Assembly: GCA_004144345.1 (NCBI GenBank) | Contig: SEEL01000008.1 | Coordinates: forward strand, 62,001 to 126,000 | Reading direction: 5' to 3' | DNA length: 64,000 bases | Origin: Hyphomicrobiales bacterium | Lineage (GTDB): Bacteria; Pseudomonadota; Alphaproteobacteria; Rhizobiales; Devosiaceae | Shown: positions 17,581 through 24,851 of the stretch, piece by piece | Numbering within the stretch: the stretch's first letter is position 1 | Layout: every line of letters begins with the position of its first letter | Notes under the pieces: generated by a model | What the model was told of the DNA's origin: nothing | The model's database searches: none | The model's input: the letters and a program-made list of their open reading frames with translations, nothing else | Made by a program: the position numbers and the translations under genes

Positions 17581-18803
17581 GCTGGCTGAGCGGCCGGCGG
17601 CGCATCGTCCTGGCGCGCGGCCGGCGGGAAGGCGAGGGCCATGGCCGCCGCGGCGAGACCGACGGCCGCCGAGGCGATGTAGAGCCAGTGATAGGTACCG
17701 TAGGTGTCGTAGAGCCAGCCGCCGATGACCGGGCCAAAGGCCATGCCGATGCTCGAGGTCATGGTGGCGGCGCCGAGCACCGTGCCCATCACCTTCTGGT
17801 TGAAATATTCGCGCGCCAGCACCGAGTAGAGCGGCATCACACCGCCATAGACGAGGCCCAGGACGACCGCCAGCATGTAGAAATGCGGCACCTGCGACAC
17901 GTAGATGTAGAGATAGATGCCGATGGCCTGGAGTGCGAGGCCGGCGACGATGATGCGGCGGACACCGACGCGGTCGGCCAGCACGCCGAAGAAGATGCGG
18001 CCAAAGAGCCCGGCGACGCCTTCCACGGCATAGATACCGGTGGCGACGGCGAGCGGCGCGCCGCAGATCATGGCGTAGCTCACCGTGTGGAAGATCGGGC
18101 CCGAATGGGCGGCGCAGCAGAGAAAGAACGTCGCCGCGAGGACGATGAATTGCGGCGTGCGCAGCACCGCAAAGCCGCTGGCGCGCTGTGAGGCAGGCTG
18201 CGCCGCGACGGCCGCCGGGGCAGGAGCCGGTTCGGCGACGGTGGGGGCACGGCGGACAAGAAGGCAGGCGGGGGCGACGATCAGCAGGGCGCCGAGCGCG
18301 ATCCAGAACATTGCGCCGCGCCAGCCGATTTCGCCGATGAGGTAGGCAGCGAGCGGGCTCATGGTGAGGGGGGCAATGCCGCCGCCGACGGACACCAGTG
18401 AGACGGCGAGGCTGCGGTTCTTGTCGAACCAGCCCAGCGTCGTCGCGATGATGGGGGCAAAGAAGGCGCCGCCCGAGGCGCCGACGAGGCCGCCATAGGC
18501 GAACTGGAAGACGATCAGTTCGCGCGCCTGGCTGGCAAGGAGGAGGCCGCCGCCGAGCAGCGCGGTGGCGACGAGGAGGACGGGGCGGGCGCCGATGCGG
18601 TCGCTGAGGGTGCCCCAGAAGAAACCGGCGACGCCCATGACAATGAAGCCGACGCTCATCGCCATCGAGATGCCGGCGTCGCTCCAGCCCATTTCGGCGG
18701 CGATTTCGGGCTTGTAGATGGGCAGGGCGAACATCGCCCCCATCGCCACGCAGGTGATGATCGCGCCCGCCGCGACGACCACCCAGCCGTAATTCCTCGT
18801 CAT
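17577..18803 (-). CDS. MFS transporter (oxalate/monocarboxylate-type)
   Basis: A 408-residue, 12-helix transporter. It starts MTRNYGWVVVAAGAIIT and has GTLSDRIGARPVL as the helix 2-3 loop and FGVLADRVGVRR in the second half, features of the OFA/monocarboxylate transporter-like subfamily (COG2223). The substrate is probably a small organic acid, but this is family-level inference. A GGAGGAAG ribosome-binding site precedes the ATG. The ATC-hydrolase-like gene lies 77 bp upstream on the same strand, so the pair may import and hydrolyse one compound. Confidence 0.88.
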   Translation of the reverse strand: MTRNYGWVVVAAGAIITCVAMGAMFALPIYKPEIAAEMGWSDAGISMAMSVGFIVMGVAGFFWGTLSDRIGARPVLLVATALLGGGLLLASQARELIVFQFAYGGLVGASGGAFFAPIIATTLGWFDKNRSLAVSLVSVGGGIAPLTMSPLAAYLIGEIGWRGAMFWIALGALLIVAPACLLVRRAPTVAEPAPAPAAVAAQPASQRASGFAVLRTPQFIVLAATFFLCCAAHSGPIFHTVSYAMICGAPLAVATGIYAVEGVAGLFGRIFFGVLADRVGVRRIIVAGLALQAIGIYLYIYVSQVPHFYMLAVVLGLVYGGVMPLYSVLAREYFNQKVMGTVLGAATMTSSIGMAFGPVIGGWLYDTYGTYHWLYIASAAVGLAAAAMALAFPPAARQDDAPPAAQPA

Positions 18804-18880
18804 TTCCGCTTCCTCCGACAGCTTTGTGACTCTGCGACGAGTGGACCGGAAGAGAATCGACGGTGCGACGGAAAGATTTG

Positions 18881-19348
18881 TCAGGCCGCGGGCGCTTCCC
18901 TGCCGGCCTTGACGTGGTAGCAGAAATTGCAGTGGCCATCGCCGGCCATGCAGGTGGTGGTGCGCTCGAGGGTCAGGCCGAGCTGGTCGGCCATGGCGAA
19001 ATCGCCGTCGCAGATCAGCAACTGGCCGAGGTCGCGCGCGCCGATCCGCTCCATGAACTCGGCATAGTCGCAATGGGTGACGTCGTTGCGGAGCAGCGTG
19101 TCGGTCTGTTCGACCGTCTCGAACTCGTAGCGCACGCCTTCGCCGAAACCGGCGAATTCGGCGGCCAGGGTAGGGATATCGAGGAGGCTGCCGCGCTTGG
19201 CGACATTGGCCCGATTGGTGGCGTCGAGCGCCGCGCGTACCGCCGCGTGGGCGGCCTCGCGGCCCATGGCTTGTTCCATGGCGCGGACGAGCGGGATCTG
19301 GGCCTCGACGGCCATGGTGATGCGTTCAAAAGGAGTGAGTTTGGGCAT
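18881..19348 (-). CDS. L-2-amino-thiazoline-4-carboxylic acid hydrolase-like protein
   Basis: A 155-residue protein with the ATC hydrolase domain (PF14196-type). The C-terminal pattern CDGDFAMADQLGLTLERT followed by AGDGHCNFCYHV is the conserved core. The characterised Pseudomonas enzyme opens DL-ATC to S-carbamoyl-cysteine on the way to L-cysteine; many homologues have no tested activity. Located directly upstream of the minus-strand MFS gene, it could act on an imported substrate. No signal peptide. Family call good, exact reaction uncertain. Confidence 0.75.
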   Translation of the reverse strand: MPKLTPFERITMAVEAQIPLVRAMEQAMGREAAHAAVRAALDATNRANVAKRGSLLDIPTLAAEFAGFGEGVRYEFETVEQTDTLLRNDVTHCDYAEFMERIGARDLGQLLICDGDFAMADQLGLTLERTTTCMAGDGHCNFCYHVKAGREAPAA

Positions 19349-19800
19349 GGCCGGAGGATAGCCGATGGCCGGGGCAGGGCAAGGGCGAGCGGAATTATCC
19401 ATCGGTCGTGAGCCTCCGGTTGCGGGGGAAGTGGACGGGGCCCCAAGGCGCGTACGCCTCGATGTTTCAGATAGAGAGGCACACGTCGCCTCGGGGCGCG
19501 GGATTTCAGGTCCCCATGCGGCCGTACGGGCTTCAGCCCGTCGCATAACCCACGGGGCCCAGGTGGGAGACGCTCCCACCCGCCCGCTTGCTGGAGCGCG
19601 TCCTTCGTCGCGAACTCCGTCCGTGCGACCCAGCTGAGGGGAGTTTACACCCGGCTTGGGGGGACGTGGATAACTTCGCCCAAAATCGGGCTGTGAGCCT
19701 AGAGCCGCCTGGGGATTCCGCTTGTTGAGTTAAGCGATTTTCGGGGTGCGGATGACTACGTAGATTCTCCGCGAATCCGATGCGGCGGTTCCTGCCGAAC

Positions 19801-19880
19801 GTCATCCTCGCGCAGGCGGGGATCCAGCGCCACGACCCTTGCGCTGACTGCCCTGGATTCCCGCCTGCGCGGGAATGACG
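19801..19880. repeat. Palindromic intergenic repeat, copy 1 (GTCAT...ATGAC type)
   Basis: About 80 bp bounded by GTCATCCTCGCGCAGGCGGG and the near-complementary CCCGCCTGCGCGGGAATGAC. The right half, with GCTGACTGCCCTGGAT, is nearly identical to the copy at 20149-20227. The ends also match the element at 27308-27387. The long inverted repeat would fold into a single hairpin in RNA or as a cruciform. The organisation resembles REP/BIME-like elements. Confidence 0.8.
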
Positions 19881-19910
19881 TTGTGGGCGAGACGACGAGC
19901 AGTGCTTGTG

Positions 19911-19973
19911 GTCGCCCCCACCACCGCTGCGCGGTCCCCCTCCCCCGCCACGCGGGGGAGGATATCCAGACTT
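19911..19973. repeat. C-rich palindromic repeat, family B copy 1
   Basis: Begins GTCGCCCCCACCACC and contains the hairpin TCCCCCGCCACGCGGGGGA. About 60 bp is near-identical to 20259-20323; related half-copies lie at about 19,995-20,030 and, inverted, at about 20,096-20,136. It follows family A copy 1 at the same spacing (about 30 bp) as the second pair, so A and B were duplicated together. Confidence 0.75.
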
Positions 19974-20148
19974 CGGGGTCTGCGTTTGGGGCTCGCCCCA
20001 CCCACCGGCTGCGCCGGTTCCCCCTCCCCGGTGGGGAGGGAGGGGCTCCACTCAAGGTGCCCGCAGTCGGGTTATCCCTCCTCGGCGCGCAGCGCTGGGG
20101 AGGGGGACCACGCGTAGCGTGGTGGGCGGGGTGGGCCACATGCACTGC

Positions 20149-20227
20149 GTCATCCCCGCGAAGGCGGGGATCCAGAGCCGCTATCACCGTGCTGACTGCC
20201 CTGGATACCCGCCTGCGCGGGAATGAC
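20149..20227. repeat. Palindromic intergenic repeat, copy 2
   Basis: About 79 bp bounded by GTCATCCCCGCGAAGGCGGG and CCCGCCTGCGCGGGAATGAC. It shares the internal GCTGACTGCCCTGGAT and the flanking GTTGTGGG with the copy at 19801-19880. Confidence 0.8.
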
Positions 20228-20258
20228 GTTGTGGGTGAGGCGACGTGCGGTGATTGGG

Positions 20259-20323
20259 GTCGCCCCCACCACCAGCTTCGCTGGTCCCCCTCCCCCGCCA
20301 CGCGGGGGAGGATATGCCGACTT
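20259..20323. repeat. C-rich palindromic repeat, family B copy 2
   Basis: Begins GTCGCCCCCACCACC and contains the same TCCCCCGCCACGCGGGGGA hairpin as 19911-19973. The loop bases just upstream differ in a compensatory way (CGCTGCGCGG versus AGCTTCGCTGG), which suggests that the folded form is maintained. Confidence 0.75.
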
Positions 20324-20362
20324 CCGGCTCCGCGTTCGTGTCGGACCCAATGCGATGGCGCA

Positions 20363-20392
20363 CAAAACAAAACGCCCTCCTGGGGGAGGGCG
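20363..20392 (-). terminator. Rho-independent terminator of lexA
   Basis: On the minus strand the stem CGCCCTCC / GGAGGGCG with a CCCA loop is followed by TTTTGTTTT. It lies 25 bp past the lexA stop codon. Confidence 0.88.
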
Positions 20393-20417
20393 CTGAAAAT
20401 CTTGCGGATAAGCCGGG

Positions 20418-21143
20418 TCAGTATTTGCGCAGGAGGCCGACGAGGCGGCCCTGCACCTTGACGCGGTCGGGCGGGAAGATGCGGGTTTCGTAGGCCGGGT
20501 TGGCGGCTTCGAGCGCGATGGAATTGCCGCGGCGGCGGAGGCGCTTGAGGGTGGCTTCCTCGTCGTCGACGAGGGCGACGACGATTTCGCCGGTGGCCGC
20601 CGTGTCCTGCTTCTTGATGACGACGGTGTCGCCATCGAAGATGCCGGCCTCGATCATCGAGTCACCGCGCACTTCGAGCGCATAGTGCTCGCCGCCGCCC
20701 AGCATTTCGGGCGGCACGACGATGGTGTGCGAATGGTTCTGGATGGCTTCGATGGGTGTGCCGGCGGCGATGCGGCCCATGACCGGGATCGACACCGGGC
20801 GGCCGGCATCGGACATGCCGGGCATCTGCGGCGCCGAACGGGCGGGCGGGGTGGAGACGCGGCCGAGGCTGCCATCGATGACCGCCGGCTCGAACCGGGC
20901 CTTCTTGCCGCCGAGCGAGGGGTTCATCGAATCCGGCAGGCGGATCACTTCGAGCGCCCGCGCCCTGTTGGGCAGGCGGCGGATGAACTGGCGTTCCTCG
21001 AGCGCCGTGATCAGGCGGTGGATGCCGGATTTGCTGCGCAGATCCAGCGCGTCCTTCATCTCGTCGAAGGAGGGTGGAATGCCGCTCTCCTTCATGCGCT
21101 CGTGAATGAACATCAGAAGTTCGTGCTGCTTGCGGGTGAGCAT
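20418..21143 (-). CDS. lexA: LexA repressor
   Basis: Represses SOS genes and is inactivated by RecA-stimulated self-cleavage. The 241-residue protein has an N-terminal winged helix-turn-helix (about 1-65; [20 protein letters not shown]), a linker longer than in E. coli LexA, and an S24 peptidase domain. The Ala-Gly cleavage bond is at about 127-128 (GRIAAGTP). The catalytic Ser is in RGDSMIEAG (about 162) and the Lys in ATLKRL (about 200). Upstream, two alphaproteobacterial LexA boxes overlap the promoter, indicating autoregulation. The start ATG at 21143 follows a GAGGGGAACC-type sequence. In relatives lexA follows moeA; here five other genes lie between. Confidence 0.96.
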   Translation of the reverse strand: MLTRKQHELLMFIHERMKESGIPPSFDEMKDALDLRSKSGIHRLITALEERQFIRRLPNRARALEVIRLPDSMNPSLGGKKARFEPAVIDGSLGRVSTPPARSAPQMPGMSDAGRPVSIPVMGRIAAGTPIEAIQNHSHTIVVPPEMLGGGEHYALEVRGDSMIEAGIFDGDTVVIKKQDTAATGEIVVALVDDEEATLKRLRRRGNSIALEAANPAYETRIFPPDRVKVQGRLVGLLRKY

Positions 21144-21166
21144 GGCGGTTCCCCTCGGGAGAATCG

Positions 21167-21181
21167 GAACAAAGGCTGAAC
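21167..21181 (-). promoter_or_regulatory. LexA (SOS) box, start-site-proximal
   Basis: GAAC-N7-GAAC on the plus strand (GTTC-N7-GTTC on the lexA strand), an exact match to the alphaproteobacterial LexA operator spacing. It lies just downstream of the -10 element, where binding should block transcription start. Confidence 0.82.
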
Positions 21182-21183
21182 GA

Positions 21184-21212
21184 TCTATAGGCGTTCTGCC
21201 TATGTTCTGCAA
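21184..21212 (-). promoter_or_regulatory. lexA promoter with SOS box in the spacer
   Basis: On the minus strand, TTGCAG (21212-21207) and TATAGA (21189-21184) are separated by 17 bp, a good housekeeping-sigma promoter. The operator at 21193-21207 fills the spacer. Confidence 0.8.
21193..21207 (-). promoter_or_regulatory. LexA (SOS) box within promoter spacer
   Basis: GTTC-N7-GTTC on the plus strand (GAAC-N7-GAAC on the lexA strand), exactly between the -35 and -10 hexamers. With the second box 11 bp away it forms a tandem operator. Confidence 0.85.
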
Positions 21213-21260
21213 CATTGAGGTGAAAGAACCGTTAGCGGCCCGGCGTGGGGCCATGAAAAC

Positions 21261-21674
21261 CTAGGCTGCGGGGCGGGACGGGCTGTCGACGATCTCGCCA
21301 TCTTCCTTCACGAACCGGCCGATCTGCGGGTTGGGCAGAATGTCGAGCACGATCTCGGAGGGGCGGCAGAGGCGCGTGCCCTTCGGTGTCACGACAAAGG
21401 GCCGGTTGAGCAGAATGGGATGGCGTTCCATGGCGTCGAGCAATTGGTCGTCGCTGGCCCCATCAAGCCCCAGCGCATCATAGGGCGTGTCCTTGCGGCG
21501 GGTTGCTTGGCGCAGCGTCAGCCCAGCATCGGCGACGAGCTGGACGATGGTGTCGCGCGATGGGGGCGTCAGCAGATACTCGACGATCACCGGTTCTTCG
21601 CCCGACTGGCGGATCATCGCCAGTGTGTTGCGCGAGGTGCCGCAATCGGGGTTGTGGTAGATGATGACAGTCAT
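21261..21674 (-). CDS. arsC: Glutaredoxin-dependent arsenate reductase
   Basis: Reduces arsenate to arsenite using glutathione/glutaredoxin in the cytoplasm. The 137-residue protein has the catalytic cysteine in NPDCGTSRNT (near position 11), and the arginines that stabilise the arseno-adduct lie in ATRRKD, LNRPFVV and LCRPSE. Length equals E. coli R773 ArsC (141). It overlaps the upstream arsN2-like gene by 4 bp (ATGA), so they form an operon. No ArsR, ArsB or Acr3 gene is present in the window, so export of arsenite must be encoded elsewhere if the system works. Confidence 0.93.
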   Translation of the reverse strand: MTVIIYHNPDCGTSRNTLAMIRQSGEEPVIVEYLLTPPSRDTIVQLVADAGLTLRQATRRKDTPYDALGLDGASDDQLLDAMERHPILLNRPFVVTPKGTRLCRPSEIVLDILPNPQIGRFVKEDGEIVDSPSRPAA

Positions 21675-22114
21675 GCGCTTGGCGCGATGCGCCGCGCCAG
21701 CATGGCGGCGGTGGCGCAGATCTTTGTCGCCTGGCGGGTGGCGAGAATAGTCGCCGGGGCCGCTTCGCGGGGCGTGACGGCGTAACCAAGATGGCTGAAG
21801 AAGCCGACGGCCGAGCTGGTGAACAGCCAGAGCTGCGTGACACCGCGGCGGCTGGCCTCGCGCTGCGCCGCATCGACGAGGGTGCGCCCATGGCCCTGGC
21901 CGCGCAGCCGCCCGGGCACGACGATTGAGCGCAGCAGGGCGTCGGCGCCAAAGATTTCGAGGCCGGCATAGCCGAGCAATTGGCCCTCGTTCTCGATCCG
22001 GAAGAACAGCCGGCCGGGATCTTCGAGGTCGGCGACCGGCAATTCGCCTTCGAGCAGGGCGGCCCGCAATTCGGGTGCGTCACCACGGATTTCGACAGCT
22101 TCGAGAACGCTCAT
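21671..22114 (-). CDS. arsN2: ArsN2-type GNAT N-acetyltransferase
   Basis: A 147-residue GNAT-fold acetyltransferase. The acetyl-CoA loop is RLRGQGHGRTLVDAA, with SIVVPG as strand 4 and SSAVGFFSHLGY as the late helix. ArsN2 proteins are found beside arsC and arsenic genes; ArsN1 acetylates phosphinothricin-like arsenicals, and ArsN2 is less defined. The ATG at 22114 has GGAG 6 bases upstream and is preferred to 22132. The 4-bp overlap with arsC supports a shared arsenic role. The symbol is by family and context. Confidence 0.82.
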   Translation of the reverse strand: MSVLEAVEIRGDAPELRAALLEGELPVADLEDPGRLFFRIENEGQLLGYAGLEIFGADALLRSIVVPGRLRGQGHGRTLVDAAQREASRRGVTQLWLFTSSAVGFFSHLGYAVTPREAAPATILATRQATKICATAAMLARRIAPSA

Positions 22115-22251
22115 CCCAGACTCCATCGTCATTTGACGATGATGGCCCGGACGAGGAACTGGCGCAAGTGGCCGGACGCCAAACCGGCGACCCGTTGATC
22201 GGGGATAGCGCCGGGCCTAGTTTCAGGGCGCGCCGCACTGGAGGCATGGCC

Positions 22252-22674
22252 ATGGGCACCTATCCGGTTACCCGATCCGACGAGGAGTGGCGCCGCCTGC
22301 TGACGCCGGAGCAGTTCCAAATGCTGCGAGAGGGTGGGGCGGAGCGGCCGGACACGTCGCATCTGGTGCATGAGAAGCGCGCTGGAACCTTCTACTGCAT
22401 CGGCTGCAATTCGGCGGTCTTCGAGACCGCGATGAAGTTCGAGAGCGGCACGGGCTGGCCGAGCTTCAGCGGCCCGATCGCTGGCGCCGTGGAGATGGTC
22501 GAAGACGACAACTATCCGGGTGGCCATCACGCCGGCTACGGCACCGTGCGCACCGAGGTGAGGTGCGCAAATTGCGGCAGCCATATCGGGCATGTCTTCA
22601 CCGACGGACCGCCACCCAGCGGCCTGCGCTATTGCGCGAACGGCATCGGCCTCAGTTTCACGCCGGCTTCGTGA
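22252..22674 (+). CDS. msrB: Peptide-methionine (R)-S-oxide reductase
   Basis: Reduces methionine-R-sulfoxide in proteins with thioredoxin. The 140-residue protein has both zinc-binding CxxC pairs (CIGC and CANC), the substrate motif GTGWPSF, the conserved HHAGYGTVRTEVRC and the catalytic cysteine in LRYCANG. I prefer the ATG at 22252 because GGAGG is 7 bases before it; the ATG at 22246 is too close. It is divergent from the ars pair. The MsrA partner is encoded at about 38.6 kb, not beside it. Confidence 0.95.
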   Translation: MGTYPVTRSDEEWRRLLTPEQFQMLREGGAERPDTSHLVHEKRAGTFYCIGCNSAVFETAMKFESGTGWPSFSGPIAGAVEMVEDDNYPGGHHAGYGTVRTEVRCANCGSHIGHVFTDGPPPSGLRYCANGIGLSFTPAS

Positions 22675-22676
22675 GC

Positions 22677-22700
22677 GCCTTCTCCCCATGGGGAGAAGGC
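22677..22700. terminator. Perfect 24-bp palindrome between convergent genes
   Basis: GCCTTCTCCCC followed by its exact complement GGGGAGAAGGC around a central AT. It sits 2 bp after msrB and 17 bp before the end of the convergent gene. It could work as a bidirectional terminator, though no T-run follows, or be a dispersed palindrome family. Confidence 0.5.
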
Positions 22701-22717
22701 AGGAGCGATGCTGGCGA

Positions 22718-23092
22718 TCAGACCGTGAGGGCCGCGCGGTTGCGGTAGACCGTCCAGCCGAAGATCAGCATGGCGACGATTTCGAGACCGCCGCCGACGG
22801 CCGCGAAGAGCGGCGTCTGGCCGAGGATGGCCATGGCGATGCCGAGCGGGAAGACGATGTTGGCGACAAGCGCGACCCAGAAATGGATGGTGGCGAGGCC
22901 GCTGATGGCCGAGGGCACGGCGCGGTAATAGAAGCCGTAGAGCGCCATGGTGACGAAGCCGAGAAGGTTGTTGTGGGCGTGCGCGCCACCCAGCAGATGG
23001 TCGCCGCTGCCGGCCATGTACATGCCGTAGAACATGCCGATCAGGGCAAAAATGACGGCGACGATGATGAAGTAGAACGGCAGGCTTTTCAT
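22718..23092 (-). CDS. Small four-helix membrane protein related to heme-copper oxidase subunit I
   Basis: A 124-residue integral membrane protein with four predicted helices (for example PFYFIIVAVIFALIGMFYG). The motif GGAHAHNNLLGFVTMALYG matches the His-bearing helix of cbb3-type cytochrome oxidase subunit I and its small stand-alone relatives. Too short for an oxidase; with a His-x-His it may bind heme or metal. The start at 23092 has GGGGGAAC before it. It is 83 bp downstream of moeA on the same strand and may be co-transcribed. Specific function unknown. Confidence 0.75.
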   Translation of the reverse strand: MKSLPFYFIIVAVIFALIGMFYGMYMAGSGDHLLGGAHAHNNLLGFVTMALYGFYYRAVPSAISGLATIHFWVALVANIVFPLGIAMAILGQTPLFAAVGGGLEIVAMLIFGWTVYRNRAALTV

Positions 23093-23175
23093 GTGAGTTC
23101 CCCCTGGCGCGGAGGTGCGCCGCTGGCCGGGAGAATGACGCCTGCGGCTGAGTCCCGCAAAGCGCCTTTGGCGGC

Positions 23176-24384
23176 TCATCCCAGCATATTGAGCGGGATG
23201 ATCTCGACGATTTCGCCGGCTTCGATGCCCGGGCTGTTCTCGGGCTGGATGATGAGCGCGTCGGCTTCGGCCAGCGAACTCGAATGGTTGCTGTCGGTTT
23301 CGGCGATGGGAAGGACTTCTAGAAAGCCGATCTCGTTGCGATTGAGCTTGCCGCGCACGAAATGGCGGCGTTCGCCGCCCGCAGCGAGCGGCGCGGCGAG
23401 CGGCACGCCGAGGAAGGGCCAGAACGGGTCGGTGTGGCCGGTCATGAGGCGGAGCGCCGGGCGAACGAGCACGGTGGCGGTGACGAAGGCGGAGATGGGG
23501 TTGCCGGGGAGGCCAAAGACCAGCGTCTTGCCGCGCGTGCCGAACATCAACGGCTTGCCCGGGCGCATCAGGATTTTCCAGAAATCGAGCGTGACGCCGA
23601 GATCGCGCAGCACGTCCTGCATGTAGTCGCGATCGCCGACGCTGGCGCCGCCCGAGGTGATCAGCACGTCGACGCCATAGTCGAAGGCGGCGAGCAGGGA
23701 TTTTTCGAGTGCCGCCTTGTCGTCCTTGACGATGCCGAGGTCGATGATTTTTTCGGCATAGGGGGCGAGGAGCGGGATGAGGCCGTAGGAATTGGAGGCG
23801 ACGATCTGGTCGGGGCCGATCTCGCTGCCGGGCGCCACCAGTTCGTCGCCGGTGGCGAGGATGGCGAGTTTCGGGCGGCGGGCGACGGACAGTTCGGCGT
23901 AATTGGCGGAGGCGGCGAGATTGAGCTTGGCCGGGGTCAGCGGCTGGCCGGCCGGCAACAGTTCCTTGCCCTCGGCGAAATCGAAGCCGCGGCGGCGGAT
24001 CGACTGGCCGACCCGCGGGACTTTGGCGAAGCTCACCTGGTTGCCGCGGGCGGTGGCTTCCTCCTGCATGATCACGGCGTCAGCGCCGATGGGCATGGGC
24101 GCGCCGGTGAAGATGCGGACGCACTCGCCCTTCTGCATCATGCCGGTGAAGCGGGCGCCGGCTTGGCTGGTGCCGGCGAGAAACAGCGGCTGGCCGGGGA
24201 CGATCTCGGCGGCGCGCACGGCGTAGCCGTCCATGGCGGAGGCGTCGAAGGGCGGCTGGGTGTGTTTGGAGAGCAGCGGCTTCAGCAGTACGCGCTTATG
24301 GGCGCGGCTCAGCGGCACGGATTCGGGGAGCGGCGTCGGGATCCGCGTAAAAATGCGGTCGAGGGCCTCGTCGACAGTGATCAC
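23176..24384 (-). CDS. moeA: Molybdopterin molybdenumtransferase
   Basis: Inserts molybdate into adenylated molybdopterin, the last step of Moco synthesis, in the cytoplasm. The 402-residue protein starts [11 protein letters not shown] and contains PPFDASAMDGYAVRA, IFTGAPMPIGADAV, ILATGDELV and the MoCF-domain TSGGASVGDRDYMQDVL and GLPGNPISAFVT. All MoeA domains and length are typical. It overlaps moaC by 4 bp (ATGA), extending the trpC-moaC-moeA unit that is conserved in Hyphomicrobiales. A user of Moco, the sulfite-oxidase-like protein, is encoded 12 kb away. Confidence 0.97.
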   Translation of the reverse strand: MITVDEALDRIFTRIPTPLPESVPLSRAHKRVLLKPLLSKHTQPPFDASAMDGYAVRAAEIVPGQPLFLAGTSQAGARFTGMMQKGECVRIFTGAPMPIGADAVIMQEEATARGNQVSFAKVPRVGQSIRRRGFDFAEGKELLPAGQPLTPAKLNLAASANYAELSVARRPKLAILATGDELVAPGSEIGPDQIVASNSYGLIPLLAPYAEKIIDLGIVKDDKAALEKSLLAAFDYGVDVLITSGGASVGDRDYMQDVLRDLGVTLDFWKILMRPGKPLMFGTRGKTLVFGLPGNPISAFVTATVLVRPALRLMTGHTDPFWPFLGVPLAAPLAAGGERRHFVRGKLNRNEIGFLEVLPIAETDSNHSSSLAEADALIIQPENSPGIEAGEIVEIIPLNMLG

Positions 24385-24851
24385 CGGCGGAAGTCCCCGG
24401 ATTTGCCACCGGATTTTTCGACCAGCTCGATGGTGGTGACGCGCATCAGCCGGTCGATGCCCTTGGCCATGTCGTAGAGGGTGAGCGCGGCGACGGAGGC
24501 GGCGGTCATCGCTTCCATCTCGACGCCGGTGCGGTCGGTGGTTTCGGCCGTGGCGGTGATGGTGAGGGTGTTGCCCGCGGCAACGATGTCGACCTCGACC
24601 TTGCTCAGCGCAATGGGGTGGCAGAGGGGGATCAAATCGCTGGTTTTCTTGGCGGCCATGATGCCGGCGACGCGGGCGACGGCGAGGGCGTCGCCTTTCT
24701 TCAGCGTGCCGCCTGCGATGGCCGCGACGGTCGCCGGTTCGGCCTCGAGCACGGCACGGGCGACGGCGCGGCGATGGGTGATCTGCTTGCCGCCGATATC
24801 GACGATATGGGCCTCACCGCGCTCGTTGAGATGGGTGAGTTTGTCGCTCAC
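24381..24851 (-). CDS. moaC: Cyclic pyranopterin monophosphate synthase
   Basis: Converts 3',8-cyclo-7,8-dihydro-GTP made by MoaA into cyclic pyranopterin monophosphate. The 156-residue protein carries the family signatures [35 protein letters not shown] and KGIDRLM, with active-site Lys and His in place. It overlaps trpC by 4 bp and moeA by 4 bp, so translation is coupled across tryptophan and Moco genes. No moaA, moaD or moaE lies in the window. Confidence 0.97.
   Translation of the reverse strand: MSDKLTHLNERGEAHIVDIGGKQITHRRAVARAVLEAEPATVAAIAGGTLKKGDALAVARVAGIMAAKKTSDLIPLCHPIALSKVEVDIVAAGNTLTITATAETTDRTGVEMEAMTAASVAALTLYDMAKGIDRLMRVTTIELVEKSGGKSGDFRR

Larger units (their letters stand above)
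19349..20417. other. Gene-free, repeat- and hairpin-rich intergenic region (about 1.07 kb)
   Basis: No reading frame here looks like a real protein on either strand; those present are low-complexity Arg/Pro/Gly-rich translations of palindromes. The first third (about 19,400-19,640) carries several hairpins, such as ACGGGCTTCAGCCCGT and GGTGGGAGACGCTCCCACC. The rest carries two classes of dispersed repeats, listed separately. The 3' end holds the lexA terminator. I looked for tmRNA, RNase P, SRP and tRNA signatures (for example a T-loop GTTCGA) and found none. Confidence 0.8.

Noticed and set aside
16249-18803. The two MFS genes as a duplicated pair.
   Set aside because: They are convergent and belong to different subfamilies with different loop motifs; they are not recent copies.
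15886-18939. A 1017-codon open frame on the minus strand.
   Set aside because: It crosses three genes with clear families, is extremely rich in Arg, His and Asp runs and has no domain. It is a by-product of high GC content and antisense codon use.
19906-20226. Short Arg/Pro/Gly-rich open frames in the repeat region.
   Set aside because: They are translations of palindromes, exist in several frames at once and have no ribosome-binding sites.
19801-20323. Regularly spaced repeats that could suggest a CRISPR array.
   Set aside because: There are only two units per class, the repeats are long and self-complementary, the intervening sequence is itself repeated, and no cas gene is present.
19349-20417. 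Possible tmRNA, RNase P RNA, SRP RNA or tRNA in the structured region.
   Set aside because: No T-loop GTTCGA, no CCA end, no tag sequence and none of the conserved RNase P or SRP segments were found on either strand.
22677-22700. The perfect palindrome as a restriction or recombinase site.
   Set aside because: There is no integrase or modification gene nearby, and the position between convergent stops fits a transcription-end element better.
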